Origin: Clostridiales bacterium
Lineage (GTDB): Bacteria; Bacillota; Clostridia; Lachnospirales; Lachnospiraceae
DNA: 64,000 bases
Assembly: GCA_023663185.1 (NCBI GenBank)
Contig: JAMPHY010000014.1
Span: 24,426 to 88,425, forward strand
Direction of reading: 5' to 3'
Numbering within the stretch: position 1 is the stretch's first letter; the number at the start of each line of letters is the position of its first letter. The notes below the pieces were generated by a model. It worked only from the letters and a program-made list of their open reading frames with translations, did not search any database and was not told the origin of the DNA. This document shows positions 1 through 9,119 of this stretch, one piece after another. The position numbers and the translations under genes are program-made.

Positions 1-31
1 TTTTCCTTTTTCTTTTTACAGATGAATCCAT
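1..31 (-). CDS. 5' start of a gene running off the left edge
   Basis: An ATG at 29-31 on the minus strand is preceded, ten bases away, by a good Shine-Dalgarno (GAGGAG). The ten visible codons read MDSSVKRKRK, a short basic N-terminus that could precede a membrane segment. It follows the CdaR-type gene on the same strand with a gap of under 70 bases. Too little is visible to assign a function. Confidence 0.45.
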   Translation of the reverse strand, partial: MDSSVKRKRK

Positions 32-98
32 TAAAAATTTACTCCTCTCAACTTTGTAACTCAATTACACAATTCTCTTTAAACTGGAATTTATCCTT

Positions 99-1187
99 CT
101 AATACTCAAAATTCTCCATGTATTTCATATATTTAACTACCATAAGCGCTATCTTGAAGGTTATCGCATCTTCAAACACACGCAAATCCAGCCCTGTATT
201 CTTCTGCAGCTTGTCCAGTCTGTATACAAGCGTATTCCTATGTATAAAAAGCTGTCTGGAAGTCTCCGATACGTTCAGGCTGTTCTCAAAAAACTTATTT
301 ATTGTCGTCAATGTCTCTTCGTCAAAGTCATCGGGGCTTTTGCCGTCAAAAATCTCTTGAATGAACATTTTGCACAGTGGGAGAGGAAGCTGATATATCA
401 AGCGGCCTATCCCCAGCTCACTATACGCGATTACATTTCTGTCCTCAAAAAATATTTTTCCTACGTCTAACGCCATCTTCGCCTCTTTATACGAGCGGCT
501 TACTTCTTTAATCTCATTGACTGCCGTACCATATGCAACTCTTACGTTCTTTATATGTTCTTTCTCTAAAAAAGTCGAAACTCCGACTGCCGCCTTCTCT
601 ATTTCTCTGCTGCTTTCACCGTCGGACAGGCTTTTTACAATAATCACATTATTTTCATCTACAGCCGTAGTGAAATCCATACTGCTGCTGCCAAAATATC
701 CGCGCATTATCTCTAAAACATTGTTTTCCTTAGCATTATCCGCCTCAATAATAAGTACCGCTCTTCTGTCGTTAGTCGGAATATGCAGTTTCTTAGCGCG
801 GCTGTATATATCCACTAACAACATATTGTCTAAAAGAAGATTCTTGATAAAATTATCTTTATCAAATCTTTCTTTATATGCAACTATAAGATTCTGCACC
901 AGAAAAGAAGACATTTTGCCTACCATATAGACGTCTTCGCCTATTCCTCTGGCGATAAGTATATACTCTAACTTCTGCTCCTCATATACTTTAAAAAACT
1001 GATATCCCTGTATCTCTTGGGAATCCGCAGGTGATTTGGCAAATTCCGCAGCAAGATTCGCTCCCTTCTCCATTTCATCTGTAGTCAGGACAACAACCTT
1101 ACCATCTATATCCGTTATGCAAAGTTCAACGCGCGATATTGCCTTAAGTCCGTCGATTGTACTTTGTAAAATCTGATTTGAAATCAC
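99..1187 (-). CDS. CdaR/PucR-type transcriptional regulator
   Basis: This 362-residue protein has the layout of CdaR-family regulators: an N-terminal ligand-binding (sugar-diacid-recognition-like) region over about the first 130 residues, a middle GGDEF-like region, and a C-terminal PucR-type helix-turn-helix around residues 300-350 (core NVSETSRQLFIHRNTLVYRL). The start is a GTG with GGGTGG seven bases upstream. Family members respond to small organic acids or nucleobases and usually act on neighbouring genes. No catabolic genes are visible next to it, so its ligand is unknown. It may control the gene that begins at the left edge, but that is inference. Confidence 0.8.
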   Translation of the reverse strand: MISNQILQSTIDGLKAISRVELCITDIDGKVVVLTTDEMEKGANLAAEFAKSPADSQEIQGYQFFKVYEEQKLEYILIARGIGEDVYMVGKMSSFLVQNLIVAYKERFDKDNFIKNLLLDNMLLVDIYSRAKKLHIPTNDRRAVLIIEADNAKENNVLEIMRGYFGSSSMDFTTAVDENNVIIVKSLSDGESSREIEKAAVGVSTFLEKEHIKNVRVAYGTAVNEIKEVSRSYKEAKMALDVGKIFFEDRNVIAYSELGIGRLIYQLPLPLCKMFIQEIFDGKSPDDFDEETLTTINKFFENSLNVSETSRQLFIHRNTLVYRLDKLQKNTGLDLRVFEDAITFKIALMVVKYMKYMENFEY

Positions 1188-1403
1188 TATTTAACCACCC
1201 TCTCAAAACCTATTAAAACTAATGCTAGTACATTTTTAGCACATTTACACAATGCCAAAACCCGACTATTCCCATTTAAAAAAACATCTGTTCATTATTT
1301 TAATATATTTTAACAAAAAATTCTACCCTGAAATGTGAATTTTTTGTGTATTTTTCAATAAAATGACAAATTTTTACAAAGAAATTCATTCGGAAAAATA
1401 TAC

Positions 1404-1437
1404 AAAAAGCAGAGGGCAATAATGCCGCTCTACTTTT
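1404..1437 (-). terminator. Rho-independent terminator after the glycosyltransferase gene
   Basis: On the minus strand a ten-pair stem (GTAGAG, one mismatch, then GGC) closes an ATTATT loop and is followed by five Ts. The upstream arm overlaps the TAG stop codon of the glycosyltransferase gene. The A run on the other side makes it potentially bidirectional. Confidence 0.7.
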
Positions 1438-2089
1438 TATATTGATTCACTCTTCTGCTAAACCATAAATTCAAAAGACGCTTTCCTATTTTGGCTATTG
1501 GCATTTCTTTCTTCCATGCAAATCGAAAGTCTTCCGGAATACAAACCCACATTTCTGTATTTATATACTGCCTGCTGCGCGCAAGCCATTTCTGCTGTAC
1601 CATAAACGGCATTCTTACGAAAATTACCGTCGGGGCTATCATATTTATTTCGTTAATAATATCCTCCTCTTCTGTCTCTGCAATATCGATAGTGCCCGCT
1701 ATGCTAATGCCGTCTTGTATCTCTAAAAGCTCCTTTTTCAGAGCTTCCGCCTTATCATGTGTATCGGAAAGCACAAGAACAAGTTTATGCGTTTTAGCTA
1801 TTTTATAGAGGAACGCTTTCATAAACTCTTTTTCTTTAACCTCTCGGTATCTTGCCTTCGAGGTTACATCTGCCGCCGCAAGTATTTCCGTATCGCCCCA
1901 TAATGTCAGGTCAGCCGATTCAATCAGCTCTTTACCGGCGTCGTCTTTAACCGCTTCCATAATGACCGGTGCGGTCAAATATAATATCGTATGGGCGGCG
2001 CCTTCCCCAAGAAATCTGTCGGTTAATGTAAGCGCTTCCTTTACATAACGGTCCTTCAGTTTTATTCCCAGCAAATTAATATTTTTCAT
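1430..2089 (-). CDS. WecG/TagA/CpsF family glycosyltransferase
   Basis: This 219-residue protein fits the WecG/TagA/CpsF family (GT26), which transfers N-acetylmannosamine-type sugars onto lipid-linked intermediates of wall or capsule polymers at the inner membrane face. Visible family features are the early region with the motif LWGDTEILAAADV, the strand segment KLVLVLSDTHDKAEAL, and the later IFVRMPFMVQQKWLARSR, which corresponds to the usual LGxPKQEKW motif; here the basic and Pro positions are altered. It is slightly shorter than typical members (about 240 residues) and several usually conserved positions differ, so it may be a divergent paralogue. It is monocistronic, with a terminator directly at its stop codon. 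Confidence 0.7.
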   Translation of the reverse strand: MKNINLLGIKLKDRYVKEALTLTDRFLGEGAAHTILYLTAPVIMEAVKDDAGKELIESADLTLWGDTEILAAADVTSKARYREVKEKEFMKAFLYKIAKTHKLVLVLSDTHDKAEALKKELLEIQDGISIAGTIDIAETEEEDIINEINMIAPTVIFVRMPFMVQQKWLARSRQYINTEMWVCIPEDFRFAWKKEMPIAKIGKRLLNLWFSRRVNQYKK

Positions 2090-2155
2090 ACAATGTTCCC
2101 GTAACTGATATAAATAATTTTATTTCTCTTTATATAATATCTTATTCGTAATTAC

Positions 2156-2184
2156 TTGTAAAGGAACCGAATATATGATACTAT
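2156..2184 (+). promoter_or_regulatory. Sigma-A-type promoter of yjfB
   Basis: TTGTAA (2156-2161) and TACTAT (2179-2184) are separated by exactly 17 bases and lie about 40 bases upstream of the yjfB start codon. This is the only good sigma-A pair in the gap. No clear sigma-D site was seen. Confidence 0.6.
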
Positions 2185-2224
2185 AAAGTCAGATTTAGAA
2201 GTGAAGCAAAGGGAGGTGGTCACT

Positions 2225-2416
2225 ATGGATATTGCAAAATTATCCATGTCAATGTCAACAGTCCAGACCAATACTGCTTACGGTGTGGCGATGCTTAGCA
2301 AATCTTTAGATGCCGTCTCGTCCACTGGAGAACAGCTTGTCAACATGATGGATTCTGCTGCAATGGAGCGTTCAGTAAATCCTGCTGTTGGTTCTAACTT
2401 TGACACATACATCTAA
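2225..2416 (+). CDS. yjfB: YjfB-family small protein
   Basis: A 63-residue protein beginning MDIAKLSMSMSTVQTNTAYG, matching the YjfB family (putative motility proteins) in length and in its N-terminal pattern of small and hydroxyl residues. The start is fixed by GGGAGGTGG a few bases upstream; an earlier in-frame start at 2201 has no ribosome binding site. It is one of the few plus-strand genes here, with its own promoter and a strong terminator shared with the convergent protease gene. In relatives the family occurs mainly in flagellated organisms. No flagellar genes are visible here and the biochemical role is not established. Confidence 0.8.
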   Translation: MDIAKLSMSMSTVQTNTAYGVAMLSKSLDAVSSTGEQLVNMMDSAAMERSVNPAVGSNFDTYI

Positions 2417-2441
2417 ATTGAATGTGCGCAATAAACGCGCT

Positions 2442-2476
2442 AATAAAACGCCACTGTCAAGCAGCGGCGTTTTATT
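2442..2476. terminator. Bidirectional terminator between yjfB and the CPBP gene
   Basis: A perfect 11-bp inverted repeat, AATAAAACGCC and GGCGTTTTATT, encloses a 13-base loop between two convergent genes. T-rich flanks on both strands suit termination in both directions. Confidence 0.85.
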
Positions 2477-3407
2477 ATGCTACCATAATCATATAAATAA
2501 GACAAAGTATGAGAGCAACAATAAGCGGAATGCTGACTATGCGCCTTTTAGTCTCTTTGCGTCGTATCCATATATTTCTAAGATGTTCCGTCCTGTTTTC
2601 GTTTTTGGCAATCCAGACTAGTACGCAGATTGCTATTGAAGTTGAAGCTACCGCCATAATAAGCTCCGGTCCTATCAACGAAATCAGCGCGGACTGTGTC
2701 AACATTTCTTCCGTATTAGCCGCAGAATAAAAACCGGGACTGATAAAATCAGCCAGATACATTGTTATTACCGACGGGCTGTTGAATACAATGTGCATAA
2801 TGATCGACGCCCAAAGGCTGCCGGTTGCTTCTACTGCAAGCGCAAGCATAATTCCCAACACGGTAGCATACGCCGCCTGATTAAAATTAAGATGCATAAA
2901 TCCAAACAATATAGCGGACCAGATAATCGCCTGTAATATTGAACCTGAATTTTTATAACCCCTGAATATAATTCCCCGAAAAACAAACTCCTCAGAAAAC
3001 GGTCCGAAAATTCCAATAAAAAATAGCATTATCGGAAACGGCATTTGCAATACACTGCTGCTCATTGCACTTACCGTATTATCCACAAAAAGCATGGAAA
3101 TGCTATTAATAAGCGACGTAAGCGGCGAAAGCAGCAGCGTAAACAAAATCACCATGAAGAAGGTCGAAATCTTAATCTTGTGAAAGCCAAGTAAATCATT
3201 AAGTCCCGCTGCGCCGGTGCTTCCACGCGACGCCACGACAAAGCACAGCGCCGGCACAAATATCATTGCCTGACCTAATAAAAGATTCTCTATGATGCTG
3301 ATATTAAACATTTTGCCTTGACGCGCCAATATAAGCACTACTGCAAATAAGCTATAATGAGCAAGTATCACAATCAGATAAAGCCAGTTTACTTTTTTAT
3401 TGTTCAT
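2475..3407 (-). CDS. CPBP-family intramembrane metalloprotease
   Basis: A 310-residue polytopic membrane protein with the CPBP (Abi/RCE1-like) catalytic motifs: EEFVFRG at about residues 139-145 (Glu pair plus Arg), a His in GFMHLNFNQ near residue 172 and a second His in IIMHIVFN near residue 205. It has roughly eight hydrophobic segments. Family members cleave membrane substrates or act in peptide maturation and bacteriocin self-immunity. No peptide or bacteriocin gene lies beside it, so its substrate is unknown. The convergent neighbour yjfB shares the terminator, and the stop codon lies inside that terminator's right arm. Confidence 0.85.
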   Translation of the reverse strand: MNNKKVNWLYLIVILAHYSLFAVVLILARQGKMFNISIIENLLLGQAMIFVPALCFVVASRGSTGAAGLNDLLGFHKIKISTFFMVILFTLLLSPLTSLINSISMLFVDNTVSAMSSSVLQMPFPIMLFFIGIFGPFSEEFVFRGIIFRGYKNSGSILQAIIWSAILFGFMHLNFNQAAYATVLGIMLALAVEATGSLWASIIMHIVFNSPSVITMYLADFISPGFYSAANTEEMLTQSALISLIGPELIMAVASTSIAICVLVWIAKNENRTEHLRNIWIRRKETKRRIVSIPLIVALILCLIYMIMVA

Positions 3408-3458
3408 TTAAAAACTGCACCCTATATCGTTTTAAGCGACATATTCCTTTCTTTAGTT

Positions 3459-4292
3459 TTATACTTTATATATTGTTTTTTCCCCTATTGCTATTTTTCT
3501 TTCCTTTAACAGATGTCCCACCGCTCTTTTAAACTCATTCTTACTCATCTGTGTCACCCTTTTAATAGTTTCCGGAGACGCCTTATCTGTAAAAGGCAGT
3601 ATGCCATCATAACTATCTATTATCTCAAGCAATTTCTCTGCGTCCGGTTCTATCTGCAGATACGCTTTCTCACGAACGCTTAAGGTAAGCTTTCCATCTT
3701 CTCTCACCTCAGTAACCCTTGCCGAAATGGTTTCACCGAGTTTAATTCCTCCATACATCTCTTTTTTGGGGATAAGCGCCGAATAAATATCGTCCACAGC
3801 CACGAATGCACCAAAATTATCACTGATTTCATAAACGGTCCCCGTCACCTTGTCGTCTTTAGCATATGAACTATCCTGTCGCAGATATGGATAAATGTGC
3901 ATAGTAGCACATGGTCTGTCGCTTTTATCTATATAGAGAGCGACAAGATACTCTTTTTTTTCTTCAATTTGTCCTATCTGCTCCTTAAAGGGAAGCAATA
4001 AATCTTTCTCCAAGCCCCAATTAAGAAAAGCCCCGTTTCTGCCTATCTGAGCCACCTTAAGCTTCGCCACTTCTCCCAGAGTAATAAGCGGTCTGTTGAC
4101 GGTTGCTATGGGGCGGTCTTTAGAATCTTTATATACAAACACTTCGATATCATTGCCTATATCCGCGCCTGCTGGAACCTGTTTTATTGGAAGGAGAATT
4201 TTTTCATCAGGCTGCTCTTTATCTGCCAGATAGACGCCAAAATCCACCTTTTTTACTATTGTCAATGTCTGAATCTTACCTAAAGCTATCAT
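3459..4292 (-). CDS. cvfB: CvfB-family S1-domain RNA-binding protein
   Basis: This 277-residue protein matches CvfB/YitL: successive S1-like beta-barrel domains (the first begins GKIQTLTIVKKVDFGVYLAD; a later one contains GTVYEISDNFGAFVAVDD) and a C-terminal winged helix with MSKNEFKRAVGHLL. Length and order are those of the family, known in Staphylococcus as a pleiotropic post-transcriptional regulator. It starts 35 bases after the thioesterase stop codon on the same strand, so the two are probably co-transcribed. Its RNA targets cannot be inferred from sequence. Confidence 0.85.
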   Translation of the reverse strand: MIALGKIQTLTIVKKVDFGVYLADKEQPDEKILLPIKQVPAGADIGNDIEVFVYKDSKDRPIATVNRPLITLGEVAKLKVAQIGRNGAFLNWGLEKDLLLPFKEQIGQIEEKKEYLVALYIDKSDRPCATMHIYPYLRQDSSYAKDDKVTGTVYEISDNFGAFVAVDDIYSALIPKKEMYGGIKLGETISARVTEVREDGKLTLSVREKAYLQIEPDAEKLLEIIDSYDGILPFTDKASPETIKRVTQMSKNEFKRAVGHLLKERKIAIGEKTIYKV

Positions 4293-4327
4293 TTAATAAC
4301 CATGCCTTTCCTACGGCGCTATACTTT

Positions 4328-5041
4328 CTAGTTTCCCGCAAATTCGACAATACTGTAGGGAGCTGTGCCCTCTGTATTTAAAACCACCGTATAAAGAGTT
4401 CCCTCAGCGTTAGATGATACAATCGGAATAATAGTATCGTCTAGCATTGCCTGTTTTTTGTACTCCGCGCGCATCTGCCTGATATGAAAATTCTCAGGAA
4501 TGTATCTCATAGCCATACGTACATGCTGTCCGTTATTCATATGTCCGTTAGTATCCAGATTATGCAGTCCTACGCGAACCGCCGCTTCATGAACGCCGCC
4601 TTCTAGTATCGCTATCTTCCGAGGCGCATAATCCATTTCTAATTTCTCCGACAACACATAGCCTGCCAGCATTTCAGCCGGCGGTTTAGTCGGCGTCATC
4701 TTCTTCATATCCATAAGACTCCATATCGAATTAGCATAAGCGAGACGCTCGCCCGACACTGTCTGCATCATGAAATTCCTATACCCGATAAAAGATTTGA
4801 ACTCATACGGTGCGGTGCCAATTACCACATTCTCGCATACATCAGGATATCTTTCCACAACTATCTGCCACGACGACAATACCCATGCAAGATTTCTCTC
4901 CTGCAGATATTCTAAGCCCAATCCTATATCTTCCGAATGGAAGGTAGAGCAGTCCTGAAAATAATCAATCAAGGACTCCAGCGTCAGCTTTCCGTCCGTA
5001 CCCGCTTCACTATAACGTATTCTGCTTTGGAATGTATACAT
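4328..5041 (-). CDS. Acyl-ACP thioesterase (FatA/TesA-like double hotdog)
   Basis: A 237-residue cytosolic protein with two hotdog folds. The first half contains YFQDCSTFHSEDIG and LSSWQIVVERYP, typical of the acyl-ACP thioesterase family. The second half carries LDTNGHMNNGQHVRMA, which includes the Asn and His residues associated with catalysis. These enzymes hydrolyse acyl-ACP to release free fatty acids from the fatty-acid synthesis cycle. Length is usual for bacterial members. It heads a likely two-gene transcript with cvfB; the tRNA-Gln gene and its terminator lie upstream. Confidence 0.88.
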   Translation of the reverse strand: MYTFQSRIRYSEAGTDGKLTLESLIDYFQDCSTFHSEDIGLGLEYLQERNLAWVLSSWQIVVERYPDVCENVVIGTAPYEFKSFIGYRNFMMQTVSGERLAYANSIWSLMDMKKMTPTKPPAEMLAGYVLSEKLEMDYAPRKIAILEGGVHEAAVRVGLHNLDTNGHMNNGQHVRMAMRYIPENFHIRQMRAEYKKQAMLDDTIIPIVSSNAEGTLYTVVLNTEGTAPYSIVEFAGN

Positions 5042-5096
5042 GCTAATCCCCCATTTTGCTTATGTTAAACTCATAACTAAAGTATCTTGCGAATAT

Positions 5097-5125
5097 AAAA
5101 ACCTCAGCGAATCACTTCACTGAGG
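5097..5125 (-). terminator. Terminator of the tRNA-Gln gene
   Basis: On the minus strand CCTCAG and CTGAGG form a stem directly after the tRNA, with an internal loop of about a dozen bases, followed by TTTTTATAT. Position and T run fit termination of the tRNA transcript. Confidence 0.75.
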
Positions 5126-5133
5126 CTATTTAG

Positions 5134-5205
5134 CTGGGCTACAAGGATTCGAACCTTGAAATGACGGAGTCAGAGTCCGTTGCCTTACCGTTTGGCGATA
5201 GCCCA
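5134..5205 (-). tRNA. tRNA-Gln (anticodon CUG)
   Basis: Read on the minus strand, the gene begins TGGGCTATCGCC and has matching acceptor arms TGGGCTA and TAGCCCA. The D-arm includes AACGGTAAGGCA, the anticodon stem-loop is ACGGA-CTCTGAC-TCCGT and the T-arm contains GGTTCGAATCC. The anticodon is CUG, so it reads CAG glutamine codons. The discriminator base is G and CCA is not encoded. It has its own promoter and terminator and so is a stand-alone gene. Confidence 0.95.
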
Positions 5206-5223
5206 TCAGCGTTACAACATGGA

Positions 5224-5252
5224 ATTATACAACATCTTTATTTGATTTGCAA
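5224..5252 (-). promoter_or_regulatory. Promoter of tRNA-Gln
   Basis: On the minus strand TTGCAA (5247-5252) and a consensus TATAAT (5224-5229) are separated by 17 bases, with the -10 box about 19 bases before the mature tRNA 5' end. Confidence 0.75.
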
Positions 5253-5306
5253 GTGTTATTTTTATTTTTAAGCAACTTTTGAGCAACTTTTTTAAAGCTC
5301 ATGTTT

Positions 5307-5339
5307 AAAAAGACTCCTCATATGCTGAAGAGCCTTTTT
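5307..5339 (-). terminator. Terminator after glutamine synthetase
   Basis: A nine-pair stem (two of them G-U) between GGCTCTTCA and TGAGGAGTC, followed by five Ts on the minus strand, lies about 20 bases beyond the glutamine synthetase stop codon. Confidence 0.8.
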
Positions 5340-5358
5340 AATAGTTCTGCTTATGTTT

Positions 5359-7470
5359 TTAGATTTCAAACATTAGCTCGCCGTAAGTCGGAATAGGCCA
5401 GATGTTCTTATCGACTATCATTTCAAGTTCATCAGCGGGTGCACGGAGTTCGTCCATCGCCGGTTTTACGGTATCCTTATAGAAGAATGCCCTTGCTTTT
5501 TCGTCGTCCATTGCAGAAGCTTCAAGCTCTAACTTTTTAAGCTTGGAGAGCGCCGTCTGCATAGCCGCCAATTTGACGCTGACAGTTTTTAAAAGCTCTG
5601 TCTGCATAGATGCGTCCGCTCCTGCTTCTTTTACAGCATTTACGGTATCTGCAAGCGCTTTTGTATATTTAACAACTGCCGGAATAATCTGCTTACCTGC
5701 CATGTCAATCATCGTCAGGGCTTCGATATTAATCGTCTTTGCGTAGGTTTCATAAATAATCTCTTCACGGGATTCAAGCTCAACCTTGGTAAAGATTCCG
5801 AATTTCTCAAACAGTTTTACCGCCTTATCCGTCGTTATGGTTCCTGCCGCCTCAATCATAGATTTAATATTAGGAAGACCTCTCTTCTGCGCCTCCTCAA
5901 CCCATTCGTCAGCATATCCGTTGCCGTTGAAAATAATTCTCTGGTGCTTAGTCAAGTACTCTTTAATCAAGTCATGAATTGCGTCTTCAAGGTTATCCGC
6001 CTTCTCCAATCTGTCAGCCGCTTCACAGAATGCCTCTGCAACGATAGCGTTCAAGGTAGTATTCGGGCTTGCAATAGAATCTGCAGAGCCAACCATACGG
6101 AACTCAAACTTATTACCAGTAAATGCAAACGGTGAAGTCCTGTTTCTATCGGTAGCGTCCTTCTGGAAATCAGGAAGCGTCGATACTCCGGTAAGCAGTT
6201 TGCCGCCCTCTTTAACGCTTGTCGCCGCACCAGTCTCAATCAACTGACTGACAACATCTTCAAGCTGCTCGCCGAGGAAAACTGAAATAATTGCCGGCGG
6301 AGCCTCGTTAGCCCCAAGTCTGTGATCGTTTCCTACATCTGAGGCAGACTGTCTAAGCAAATCAGCATGTGTGTCTACCGCCTTCAATATGCAGGCAAGC
6401 ACTAATAGGAACTGTATGTTTTCATTCGGCGTATCTCCCGGATCAAGAAGATTGACGCCGTTATCCGTTGTTATAGACCAGTTATTATGTTTACCCGAAC
6501 CGTTGACGCCTGCATATGGCTTCTCATGAAGCAGACATCTCATGCCGTGCACTTCAGCAACCCTCTTCATCGCCTCCATAACAATCTGGTTATGGTCTAC
6601 GGCAATATTGGCGGTCTCATAAATCGGCGCAAGCTCATGCTGTGCGGGCGCTACTTCGTTATGCTGTGTTTTAGCGGTAACTCCCAGCTTCCAGAGTTCT
6701 TCGTTCAAATCTTTCATAAATCCGCCGACGCGCTCTCTGATAACTCCGAAGTAATGGTCCTCCATCTCCTGCCCCTTAGGTGCGGGCGCTCCGAAAAGAG
6801 TACGTCCGGCAAACATAAGGTCGGTTCTCTTCATATATAACTTTTCATCTACTAAGAAATATTCCTGCTCAGGTCCTACGCTTGCTACGACTTTGGTAGC
6901 CTCGGTATTGCCAAAAAGCCTTACGATACGAAGCGCCTGCTGGCTTAACGCTTCCATTGAACGCAGAAGCGGCGTCTTTTTATCTAATGCTTCTCCCGTA
7001 TATGAGCAGAATGCGGTAGGAATGCAAAGAATAGGTCCGCAGGCAGATTCTTTCAAGAATGCCGGAGAGGTAATATCCCATGCCGTATATCCTCTTGCCT
7101 CAAAAGTAGCTCTCAATCCTCCCGAAGGGAACGAAGACGCATCAGGCTCGCCCTTTATTAACTCTTTGCCGGAGAATTCTGTAAGCATTTTCCCCTGTTC
7201 GTCCGGATGCGCTACAAAAGCGTCATGCTTCTCTGCAGTTATACCGGTAAGCGGCTGAAACCAGTGCGTATAATGCGTTGCGCCGCGCTCTACCGCCCAA
7301 TCCTTCATTGCCTTTGCTACAACGTTAGCCGTTTCCATAGACAGCTCTCCGCCCTGGTCCATGACCTTTACGACTTCCTTGTATACATTTTTAGGTAAGC
7401 GTTCTTTCATCTTACCAAGCGTGAACAGATTCTGTCCGAAAATCTCTTCCACATTAAAAACTTCACTCAT
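5359..7470 (-). CDS. glnN: Glutamine synthetase type III
   Basis: A 703-residue protein of the GSIII family, which forms glutamine from glutamate, ammonia and ATP in the cytosol. Family marks include [20 protein letters not shown] near residue 90, [11 protein letters not shown] in the ATP-grasp-like catalytic core, [26 protein letters not shown] and [10 protein letters not shown]. Length is normal for GSIII (about 700), far above types I and II. The start at 7470 is preferred because GGGAAGGGTG lies just upstream; an in-frame start 18 codons earlier would add a Phe-rich stretch that the family lacks. It is monocistronic with its own terminator, and no PII gene is adjacent. Confidence 0.95.
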   Translation of the reverse strand: MSEVFNVEEIFGQNLFTLGKMKERLPKNVYKEVVKVMDQGGELSMETANVVAKAMKDWAVERGATHYTHWFQPLTGITAEKHDAFVAHPDEQGKMLTEFSGKELIKGEPDASSFPSGGLRATFEARGYTAWDITSPAFLKESACGPILCIPTAFCSYTGEALDKKTPLLRSMEALSQQALRIVRLFGNTEATKVVASVGPEQEYFLVDEKLYMKRTDLMFAGRTLFGAPAPKGQEMEDHYFGVIRERVGGFMKDLNEELWKLGVTAKTQHNEVAPAQHELAPIYETANIAVDHNQIVMEAMKRVAEVHGMRCLLHEKPYAGVNGSGKHNNWSITTDNGVNLLDPGDTPNENIQFLLVLACILKAVDTHADLLRQSASDVGNDHRLGANEAPPAIISVFLGEQLEDVVSQLIETGAATSVKEGGKLLTGVSTLPDFQKDATDRNRTSPFAFTGNKFEFRMVGSADSIASPNTTLNAIVAEAFCEAADRLEKADNLEDAIHDLIKEYLTKHQRIIFNGNGYADEWVEEAQKRGLPNIKSMIEAAGTITTDKAVKLFEKFGIFTKVELESREEIIYETYAKTINIEALTMIDMAGKQIIPAVVKYTKALADTVNAVKEAGADASMQTELLKTVSVKLAAMQTALSKLKKLELEASAMDDEKARAFFYKDTVKPAMDELRAPADELEMIVDKNIWPIPTYGELMFEI

Positions 7471-7679
7471 TTTTAACACCCTTCCCTTCCTAAAAAAAAA
7501 TGCTCCAAAAAAAATTTGGAACATCTTCGTTCAAAATAAAATATGCCTGTATTCTGTTTAGTATGCGGTCATTGACCTTTCTTTAAGATACTCTTGTTTT
7601 GCCTAAAATGCAATACCCATATTTCAATTTTGTATAAATCACAAAAAATATGTCGTTTTAAACGAAATATATGTTCACA

Positions 7680-8909
7680 TTACACAAAATTACTTACCCG
7701 CAGGATATCATATTTAGCAGGAGTCTGCGACAGTTCAATATCGATAACCTGCTTGGAATGCGGGCAGCTTTCCACATTTTCTCCCTCTTCATTATACATG
7801 TTAAGCACCTTAACCGGAATATTTCTCCCGTCCGGCTTCATAATCTCAATCTCATCGCCCACAGAGAATTTATTCCGCTGGCAAAACCTTGCCCGTCCCT
7901 TTTCATCAATGGAATCTATGATTCCCAGATAAATATAGCCCATTACATAGGTGCTGTTATCATAAATCTGCGTCGTCGCATCCGGCTTACCAAAATAAAA
8001 TCCCGTAGAAAACTGGCGGTATGTGCATTTGGCTATTTCGTCCTGATACCAGCCCATATTAGCGCGGTACTTTTCCTCGGCTTCCAGATAGTCGTCTATC
8101 GCCCTGCGGTATGTACGCGCAACAGTGGCGACATAGAGTGCAGTTTTCATTCTGCCTTCTATCTTGAAACTGTCTATCCCTGCGTCTATCATTTCCGGAA
8201 TGTGTTCTATCATGCAAAGGTCCTTAGAATTAAAAATATAGGTTCCCCGCTCATTTTCATATACCGGAAGGTATTCTCCCGGACGGGTTTCTTCCACCAC
8301 CGCATATTTCCAGCGGCACGGGTGTGTACATTCTCCTCGGTTGGAATCTCTGCCTGTAAAATAATTACTTAAAAGACAGCGGCCTGAATAGGATATACAC
8401 ATGGAGCCGTGAATAAAGCTTTCTATTTCCATATCCGCAGGTATCTTATTACGGATTTCTTTAATCTCATCAAGCGAGAGTTCTCTTGCAGATACCACCC
8501 TTTTAGCGCCTTGTTCATACCAAAACCTGTATGTCATGTAGTTAGTATTATTCGCCTGCGTAGATATATGAATATCTATCTCAGGACAGATTTTCCTCGC
8601 CAGCATAAACATACCCGGATCCGCAATGATTATGGCGTCAGGCTTTAGTTCCTTTAATTCCTTAAAATACTCAGCCGCCTCTTCCATATCGCCATTATGT
8701 GCGAGAATATTTGCCGTTACATGCACGCGGACGCCATATTTATGCGCAAAGGCAATGCCCGCCGCCATCTCTTCTTTAGTGAAATTTTTCGCCTTAGCGC
8801 GCAGTCCAAAAACTTCCCCGCCAATATAAACGGCATCGGCTCCAAATATAACCGCTGTCTTTAATACTTCCAGACTTCCCGCCGGAACCAATAACTCAGG
8901 TTTTCGCAT
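7680..8909 (-). CDS. trhP: U32-family tRNA hydroxylation protein TrhP
   Basis: A 409-residue U32-family protein. The signature ESFIHGSMCISYSGRC and further Cys residues in RGECTHPCRW are present after an N-terminal TIM-barrel-like part that begins ELLVPAGSLEVLKTAV. Older annotations call these collagenases, but the YrrO/TrhP branch makes 5-hydroxyuridine at tRNA wobble position 34 from prephenate-derived chemistry. The next gene upstream is the methyltransferase TrmR, which methylates that same hydroxyl, so the two belong to one pathway. They are separated by about 210 bases holding a large inverted repeat, which is unusual for a co-transcribed pair. Confidence 0.88.
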   Translation of the reverse strand: MRKPELLVPAGSLEVLKTAVIFGADAVYIGGEVFGLRAKAKNFTKEEMAAGIAFAHKYGVRVHVTANILAHNGDMEEAAEYFKELKELKPDAIIIADPGMFMLARKICPEIDIHISTQANNTNYMTYRFWYEQGAKRVVSARELSLDEIKEIRNKIPADMEIESFIHGSMCISYSGRCLLSNYFTGRDSNRGECTHPCRWKYAVVEETRPGEYLPVYENERGTYIFNSKDLCMIEHIPEMIDAGIDSFKIEGRMKTALYVATVARTYRRAIDDYLEAEEKYRANMGWYQDEIAKCTYRQFSTGFYFGKPDATTQIYDNSTYVMGYIYLGIIDSIDEKGRARFCQRNKFSVGDEIEIMKPDGRNIPVKVLNMYNEEGENVESCPHSKQVIDIELSQTPAKYDILRVSNFV

Positions 8910-8966
8910 GTCAATCCCTCATTTCCGTCTCTCATTTCAATACCGTCACCATTCACAGCTTGTAGC

Positions 8967-9101
8967 GGCATGAGCTCATATGTTTCCATGAGTGGCACGC
9001 TTCCGCTCCGTGGAAAATCGCAACGGTACTAAGCTCGAAAAGACCTCGCTAAGTACCGGCGTTTTCCAAGGGCCACTCATGGAAACATATGAGCTCATGC
9101 C
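8967..9101. repeat. 135-bp element with perfect 30-bp inverted repeats
   Basis: Positions 8967-8996 and 9072-9101 are exact 30-base reverse complements; the arm begins GGCATGAGCTCATATG. Inside is a second, imperfect stem in which CGGTACT pairs with AGTACCG, flanked by GGAAAA and TTTTCC. The transcript could fold into one very long hairpin. It occupies most of the gap between trhP and trmR and shares the GCGGCATG(A/G)(A/G)CTCATATG core and a GT(C/T)AC(C/T)ATTCACAG flank with the repeat at 13023-13080. No open reading frame is present, so it is a REP- or MITE-like non-autonomous element. Confidence 0.85.
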
Positions 9102-9119
9102 TAAATATCATCTCCGCAA

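Noticed and set aside
7471-7679. Riboswitch or glutamine-type RNA in front of glutamine synthetase
   Set aside because: The gap is very AT-rich with only a weak TTGCAT/TATCTT promoter pair and a short CCAAA/TTTGG palindrome; no conserved RNA motif could be recognised.
7671-8372. 233-codon plus-strand open frame opposite trhP
   Set aside because: It lies fully antisense to a gene with clear U32 motifs and starts without signals.
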